Below, in pieces: positions 7,218-10,734 of a DNA stretch of 10,734 bases (positions are counted from its first letter, which is position 1; each line of letters begins with the position of its first letter). Position numbers and translations under genes: made by a program. Origin of the DNA: Glomus cerebriforme (taxonomy: Eukaryota; Glomeromycota; Glomeromycetes; Glomerales; Glomeraceae). The notes below the pieces were generated by a model. It saw only the letters and a list, made by a program, of their open reading frames with translations, was not told the origin of the DNA and did not search any database. The stretch covers positions 66,404-77,137 of the forward strand of contig QKYT01000577.1 in the NCBI GenBank assembly GCA_003550305.1, in the 5' to 3' direction.

Positions 7218-7819
7218 AAATATTATGTAACAAACCAAAAAGAAAACAATACATAAAAACAAAACTACTGAATGCTGTCCTCGCTTAGCGAAAAAGGACT
7301 GATCTATCACCGTATGAAGAATCTGCAAGGACTGAACAAAATTTACAAAGCTAAAGGCATCCTCACTTCATAACAACCCACGATAACTGTCCTATTAAGA
7401 CTGCCTACGAACTAAAAAATTAATAATTTCTGCCGATATTTTATTTCTTAAAATAAATTTTAAAAAAGAGACTAACTAGCAGAACTCTCCCGATTGGCAT
7501 ACAGGCATTCTTCCATATTCCCCAGGAGATACCTTCATTGTCTCAGATGTGACATATATCAACAAGAAAGCTTATTAAAAACATTAGTTTTGATATTTGA
7601 TCAGCATCATGTGACCATCTGTGATACATCACCAGAAAACTCAATGATCATCACGTCACCACTCTTAAAATAAACAACTCCTTTAGGGCTAAACAAATAA
7701 CAAGTTACACTAAATCAGCCTTAGACGATCATTTTTTCCAGTACCCTCCATTTCCCAACAGAAAATGAAAAATACTAACAAAAAATAACCAAAGACTACA
7801 TCAAAGAAACAAAAATAAA

Positions 7820-7845
7820 AACAAACAAACAAACAAACAAACAAA
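7820..7845 (+). repeat. (AAAC)n microsatellite
   Basis: Five to six tandem ACAA/AAAC units in unit A1. The equivalent site in A2 (about 10060-10085) instead carries ATAAAA repeats, so this is a fast-changing site that distinguishes copies. Confidence 0.85.
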
Positions 7846-8246
7846 ATAAAACAAAAAAAAATAAAATTAGGAAAAACAACTATATCTAGCTGCAAAAAAC
7901 CTAAAGTAAAGTATACTAGGAAAAATACCAAACTTTACACCAAAAGAAAAGTTCTCATCCTCTAAACCCTTTATAAACAGTTCATCCACAAGAATCCAGA
8001 GTTAAGAAAAATCATTCTCTTCCCTACAAAACTTTCTATTACTTCTCTTTTCTGACTCCGAAGAGATAAAACTTGTGCAAGACTGGATAGCTGAGAATAC
8101 TAAATACTTCTAGAGGTATCATTAAAGGTCATTATCCAAGAATTGTAAAACAAAAATTGTGGGTATATTTAAAATAATAATAAGCAAACAACCTAAACTA
8201 TATTATTAAACATTAAATAACAAGAGAGGCATTTTTTCTTAAGACT

Positions 8247-8281
8247 CTGAAGGCTGTCATTATAGTGAACGAAGCCTTCAG
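8247..8281 (-). other. Conserved hairpin in unit A1
   Basis: CTGAAGGCT (8247-8255) and AGCCTTCAG (8273-8281) are perfect inverted arms around a 17-nt loop. On the minus strand the hairpin lies about 60-95 nt from the unit's 5' end. Corresponding hairpins occur at 9320-9354 and 10484-10518. Confidence 0.75.
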
Positions 8282-8340
8282 GTTGTGTTTTTACTTCGTA
8301 AAAAATTTGGAAAATTTTTTTTTGGGAAAGAGTGGCCCCT

Positions 8341-8375
8341 TAAGCATAACCTCTATATCTAAACACAACCTCTAT
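8341..8375 (+). repeat. A1-B1 junction: two boundary motifs in tandem
   Basis: TAAGCATAACCTCTAT (8341-8356), ATC, then TAAACACAACCTCTAT (8360-8375): a 19-bp word twice in a row, followed by the poly(T) of unit B1. The A2-B2 junction (10579-10613) has the same double arrangement, while B1-A2 has a single copy. Confidence 0.85.
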
Positions 8376-8413
8376 TTTTTTTTTTTTTTAATGATTTGAT
8401 CTTGCATTTAAAT

Positions 8414-8419
8414 TTTATT
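8414..8419 (-). promoter_or_regulatory. Polyadenylation signal AATAAA of unit B1
   Basis: TTTATT on plus. It lies 24 nt from the poly(A) tract on the minus strand. Confidence 0.7.
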
Positions 8420-9319
8420 AAATTTTTATAGCAAATATTGATTACAATACTACATATAAAATAATAAAAAGAAAATACTACTACTCACTAAGCGAAAAAA
8501 GGCCGAGCTGTCACAGTCTGGAAATTCTGCGAAAGCTGAACAGCATGTCCATAAGGCCAAAGGCACCCCAACCTGAAACGAACCAAAAAATAAAAATAAA
8601 TCCAGCTGTTAATCTCACTACCAGACCATGATGATTGCAGCCACCTTTGCTCAGCACTGAATGATAGGATCAGTACCATGTGACCACTTACGCTCATCGT
8701 TTAAGTAGATCGTAAGTCACCCTCCTTAAATGATCGATATCTTTTTAGCCAAAAAATAACAAGTTACACCAAACCAGCCTTTTTGTGATTATCATTCCAG
8801 TACCCTCCATCCCCCAAACAGCAGCAGATGCATTATCCCCTAACTGCAGGAGTTGATGAAAATTACCAGAGAACAACCAAAAACTTTGCCAAAGAAACAA
8901 AAAATAAAATAAAACAAACCAAAAATAAAAGAAATAAAATTAGGAAAAACAGCTATATCTAGCCGCAAAAAACTAAAGTAAAACACACTAGGAAAAACAC
9001 CAAACAACACTTCAAAAGAAAAGTTCTCTCCCTCCAAACCCTTTACAAACAGTTCGTCCACAAGAACCCAGAGTTAAGAAAAATCGTTCTCTTCCCTATA
9101 AAACTTTCTATTACTTCCTTTTTCTGACTCTGAAGAGATAAAACTTGTGCAAGACTAGCAAGCTGAGAATACCAAATGCTTCTAGAGGTATCATTAAAGG
9201 CCATTATCCAAGAGTCATAAAATGAAAATTGTGGGTATATTTAAAAATAATAAAATGTAAACAACTTAAACTATTTTATTAAACATTAAATAACAAGAGA
9301 AGTATTTTTTCTTAAGACT

Positions 9320-9354
9320 CTGAAGACTGTCACCATAATGAACGAAGCCTCCAG
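9320..9354 (-). other. Conserved hairpin in unit B1 with G-U substitutions
   Basis: Arms CTGAAGACT (9320-9328) and AGCCTCCAG (9346-9354). Compared with A1, one base changed in each arm. Both changes give G-U pairs in a minus-strand RNA but A-C mismatches in a plus-strand RNA. Confidence 0.7.
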
Positions 9355-9410
9355 GTTGTGTTTTTGCTTCGTAAAAAATTTGGAAAAAATTTATCAGAAA
9401 AGAGTGGCTT

Positions 9411-9426
9411 TAAGTACAACCTCTAT
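9411..9426 (+). repeat. B1-A2 junction boundary motif
   Basis: TAAGTACAACCTCTAT, a single copy of the boundary motif followed by the poly(T) of unit A2. It differs from 7154-7169 at two positions. Confidence 0.8.
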
Positions 9427-9460
9427 TTTTTTTTTAACGATATAATCAGATGCCAATAAG

Positions 9461-9466
9461 TTTATT
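9461..9466 (-). promoter_or_regulatory. Polyadenylation signal AATAAA of unit A2
   Basis: TTTATT on plus. It lies 25 nt from the poly(A) tract on minus. Confidence 0.7.
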
Positions 9467-10483
9467 AAAATTTATGCAACAAACCAAAAAGAAAACAATA
9501 CATAAAAATAAAACTACTGAACACTGCCCCTCATTTAGCGAAAAAGGACTGACCTGTTACCGTATGAAGAATCTGTGAGGACTGAACAAAATTCACAAGG
9601 CCAAAAGTGTCCTCACTTCATAACAACCCACAATAATTGTCCTATTAAGACCACCCATGAACCAAAGTATAAAAATTTTCAGCTGATAATCCATTTCTCA
9701 AAACTAATTTTAAAACAGAGGCAAACTAGCGGGACTCTCCCGATTAGTATACAGGCATTCTTCCATGTCCCCTAGAAGATACCTTCATGTCTCAATTTTG
9801 ACATATAATAACAAGAAAGCTTATTAAAAACATTAGTTTTGATATTTGATCAGCACCATGTGACCATCTGTGACATATCACCAGAAAACTCAATGATCAT
9901 CACGTCACCCCCTTAAAATAAACAAACAACTCCTTTAGGGCCAAATAAATAACAAGTTACACCAAACTAGCCTTAGACGATCATTTTTCCAGTACCTCCC
10001 ATCTCCTCAAAAGAAAATGAAAAATACTAACAAAAATGACTAAAGACTACGCCAAAGAAATAAAAATAAAAATAAAAATAAAATGAAACAAAAAGGAATA
10101 AAATTAGGAAAAACAACTATATCTAGCTGCAAAAAACCTAAAGTAAAGTATACTAGGAAAAACACCAAACTTCACACCAAAGAAAAGTTCTCATCCTCCA
10201 AACCCTTTACAAATAGTTCATCCACAAGAACCCAGAGTTAAGAAAAATCGTTCTTTTTCCTACAAAACTTTCTATTACTTTCTTTTTCTGACTCCAAAGA
10301 GATAAAACTTGTGCAAGACTGGCAAGCTGAGAATATCAAGCGCTTCCAGAGGTATCGTTAAAAGTCATTATCCAAGAGTTGTAAAATGAAAATTGTGGGT
10401 ATATTTAAAAATAATAATACGCAAACAACCTAAACTATATTATTAAACATTAAATAACAAGAGGAGCATTTTTTCTTAAGATT

Positions 10484-10518
10484 CTGAAGGCTGTCACTAT
10501 AGTAAACGAAGCCTTCAG
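10484..10518 (-). other. Conserved hairpin in unit A2
   Basis: CTGAAGGCT (10484-10492) and AGCCTTCAG (10510-10518), perfect arms as in A1. The loop sequence differs from A1 at a few positions while both arms are unchanged. Confidence 0.75.
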
Positions 10519-10578
10519 GTTGTGTTTTTGTTTTGTAAAAAATTTGGAAAAAATTTTTTGGAAAAGAGTGGCCCTTCC

Positions 10579-10613
10579 AAACACAACCTCTATATCCTAA
10601 GCACAACCTCTAT
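10579..10613 (+). repeat. A2-B2 junction: two boundary motifs in tandem
   Basis: AAACACAACCTCTAT (10579-10593), ATC, then CTAAGCACAACCTCTAT (to 10613), followed by the poly(T) of B2. It has the same two-copy layout as the A1-B1 junction. Confidence 0.85.
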
Positions 10614-10734
10614 TTTTTTTTTTTTTTTTAACGATGCGATCTTGCATTTTAAGTTTATTTAAACATTATAGCAAATATTAAAAAATAATAAAATACATAT
10701 AAAGAAAATTTAACTAAAACACTACCCCTCGCTA
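10614..10734 (-). repeat. Array unit B2, partial (runs off the window)
   Basis: It begins with poly(T) (to 10629), then AACGATGCGATCTTGCATTT, TTTATT at 10654-10659 and ATTATAGCAAATATT, matching the start of B1 (landmarks 8390 and 10630 are 2240 bp apart) rather than A. Only the 3' end (minus sense) of the unit is inside the window. Confidence 0.82.
10654..10659 (-). promoter_or_regulatory. Polyadenylation signal AATAAA of unit B2
   Basis: TTTATT on plus. It lies 24 nt from the poly(A) tract on minus. Confidence 0.65.

Larger units (their letters stand above)
7170..8340 (-). repeat. Array unit A1, retroposon-like, poly(A) on minus strand
   Basis: This is the first complete unit. On the minus strand it starts near GGCCACTCTTTCCC (8340 side), carries the hairpin at 8247-8281, then about 1 kb without a convincing frame, and ends with AATAAA (7212-7217 as TTTATT on plus) 24-25 nt before a poly(A) tract (7170-7180). 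It is flanked by a perfect 16-bp direct repeat, as expected for a target-site duplication. Unit A2 (9427-10576) is a close copy throughout. The left half (7170-7687) is A-specific, while 7688-8340 is closely related to the same part of B1. A tetranucleotide run (AAAC)n at about 7820-7845 is unique to this copy. Short minus-strand open frames in it are disrupted in A2 and are not credible genes. Confidence 0.85.
8376..9410 (-). repeat. Array unit B1, related but distinct from A
   Basis: This is the second unit. On the minus strand it ends in AATAAA (8414-8419 as TTTATT on plus), 24 nt, then poly(A) (8376-8389). Its right part (about 8745-9410) aligns closely with A1 and A2, sharing for example ATATCTAGCCGCAAAAAACT, AAATAACAAGAGAAGTATTT and the hairpin. 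Its left part (8376-8744) is only patchily related to A, is about 150 bp shorter and has its own words (GATCTTGCATTT, GGCCAAAGGCACCCC). The start of a second B copy is seen at 10614. Open frames at about 8488-8697 and 8840-9061 on minus lack support: the second has a short stretch shared with A (VDELFVKGLE) that is broken by indels in A1 and A2. Confidence 0.85.
9427..10576 (-). repeat. Array unit A2
   Basis: A close copy of A1 along its whole length: landmarks AACGAT at 7187 and 9436 are 2249 bp apart, and the order of all blocks is the same. AATAAA on minus is at 9461-9466 (TTTATT on plus), 25 nt before a poly(A) tract (9427-9435). The hairpin is at 10484-10518. Differences from A1 are mainly transitions, with small indels and a changed microsatellite. 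The boundary motif on its right (10579-10593) matches the B1-type variant AAACACAACCTCTAT. Confidence 0.87.

Noticed and set aside
7710..9061. Minus-strand open frames in array units (about 7710-7931, 8488-8697, 8840-9061), including a shared VDELFVKGLE stretch
   Set aside because: The same positions in the other units are broken by single-base indels (for example one T fewer in A2, and a frame change between A1 and B1), and frames differ between copies, so there is no sign of selection on protein.
9575..9775. Plus-strand 66-codon frame in unit A2
   Set aside because: It is antisense to the inferred transcript direction of the unit, and the equivalent A1 sequence has in-frame stops (for example TAA at the site of CCAAAGTATAAAA), so it is not conserved.
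7170..10734. tRNA- or 5S-type SINE with internal Pol III promoter as explanation of the array
   Set aside because: I found no convincing A-box and B-box pair (GGTTCGANNCC-like) near the minus-strand 5' ends. The AATAAA signals point to Pol II transcripts instead.

Overview
The window is about 80% A+T and holds no intact gene. It is eukaryotic transposon-rich DNA: it contains a spliceosomal-type intron inside a dead transposase, poly(A) tracts preceded by AATAAA at the normal cleavage distance, target-site duplications, terminal inverted repeats and a kilobase-scale tandem array. The very high A+T, the ATCCGGATAT-type palindromic repeats and the transposase style fit an early-diverging fungus, most likely an arbuscular mycorrhizal fungus (Glomeromycotina, for example Rhizophagus or Gigaspora). 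That assignment is an inference from memory, not a search result.

Layout, left to right. Bases 210-341 hold a palindromic satellite built on ATCCGGATA. Next to it is an eroded plus-strand reading frame (339-686) of unknown family with three internal stops. Bases 687-1418 show no gene. Bases 1419-4788 are a decayed Mutator-like (MULE) DNA transposon. Its ends are an inverted repeat with a 19/20 core. On the minus strand (about 4205 to 2035) lies a transposase pseudogene that still shows a DxxYKTN catalytic segment split by an 83-bp GT-AG intron, a TDK segment and the remains of a SWIM zinc finger. Many internal stops are explained by C-to-T or G-to-A changes. A 230-bp MITE-like element with a 12-bp flanking repeat sits inside the MULE's right end.

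Bases 4789-5515 show no gene. Bases 5516-5700 are a degenerate CAAGTTAAAT-type minisatellite, and 6925-7016 carries similar motifs in the opposite orientation. Between them are a short retroposed transcript end (5850-5989, with AATAAA, poly(A) and a 14-bp duplication) and a T-rich stretch of diverged ~105-145 bp repeats.

From about 7123 to the window end the DNA is a head-to-tail array of roughly 1.05-1.2 kb units in strict alternation A-B-A-B, with an AB period of about 2.24 kb. Read on the minus strand, every unit ends in AATAAA, 24-25 nt, then poly(A), then a boundary motif (TAGAGGTTRTGCTTA). A hairpin recurs near the 5' end of each complete unit, and its two substitutions in copy B are compatible with G-U pairing only on the minus strand. 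This array is the least explained and most interesting part of the window. It could be a retroposon that repeatedly inserted into its own target motif, or one retroposed pair that was later amplified. No gene here appears to work together with another; the window is a record of nested and serial mobile-element activity.
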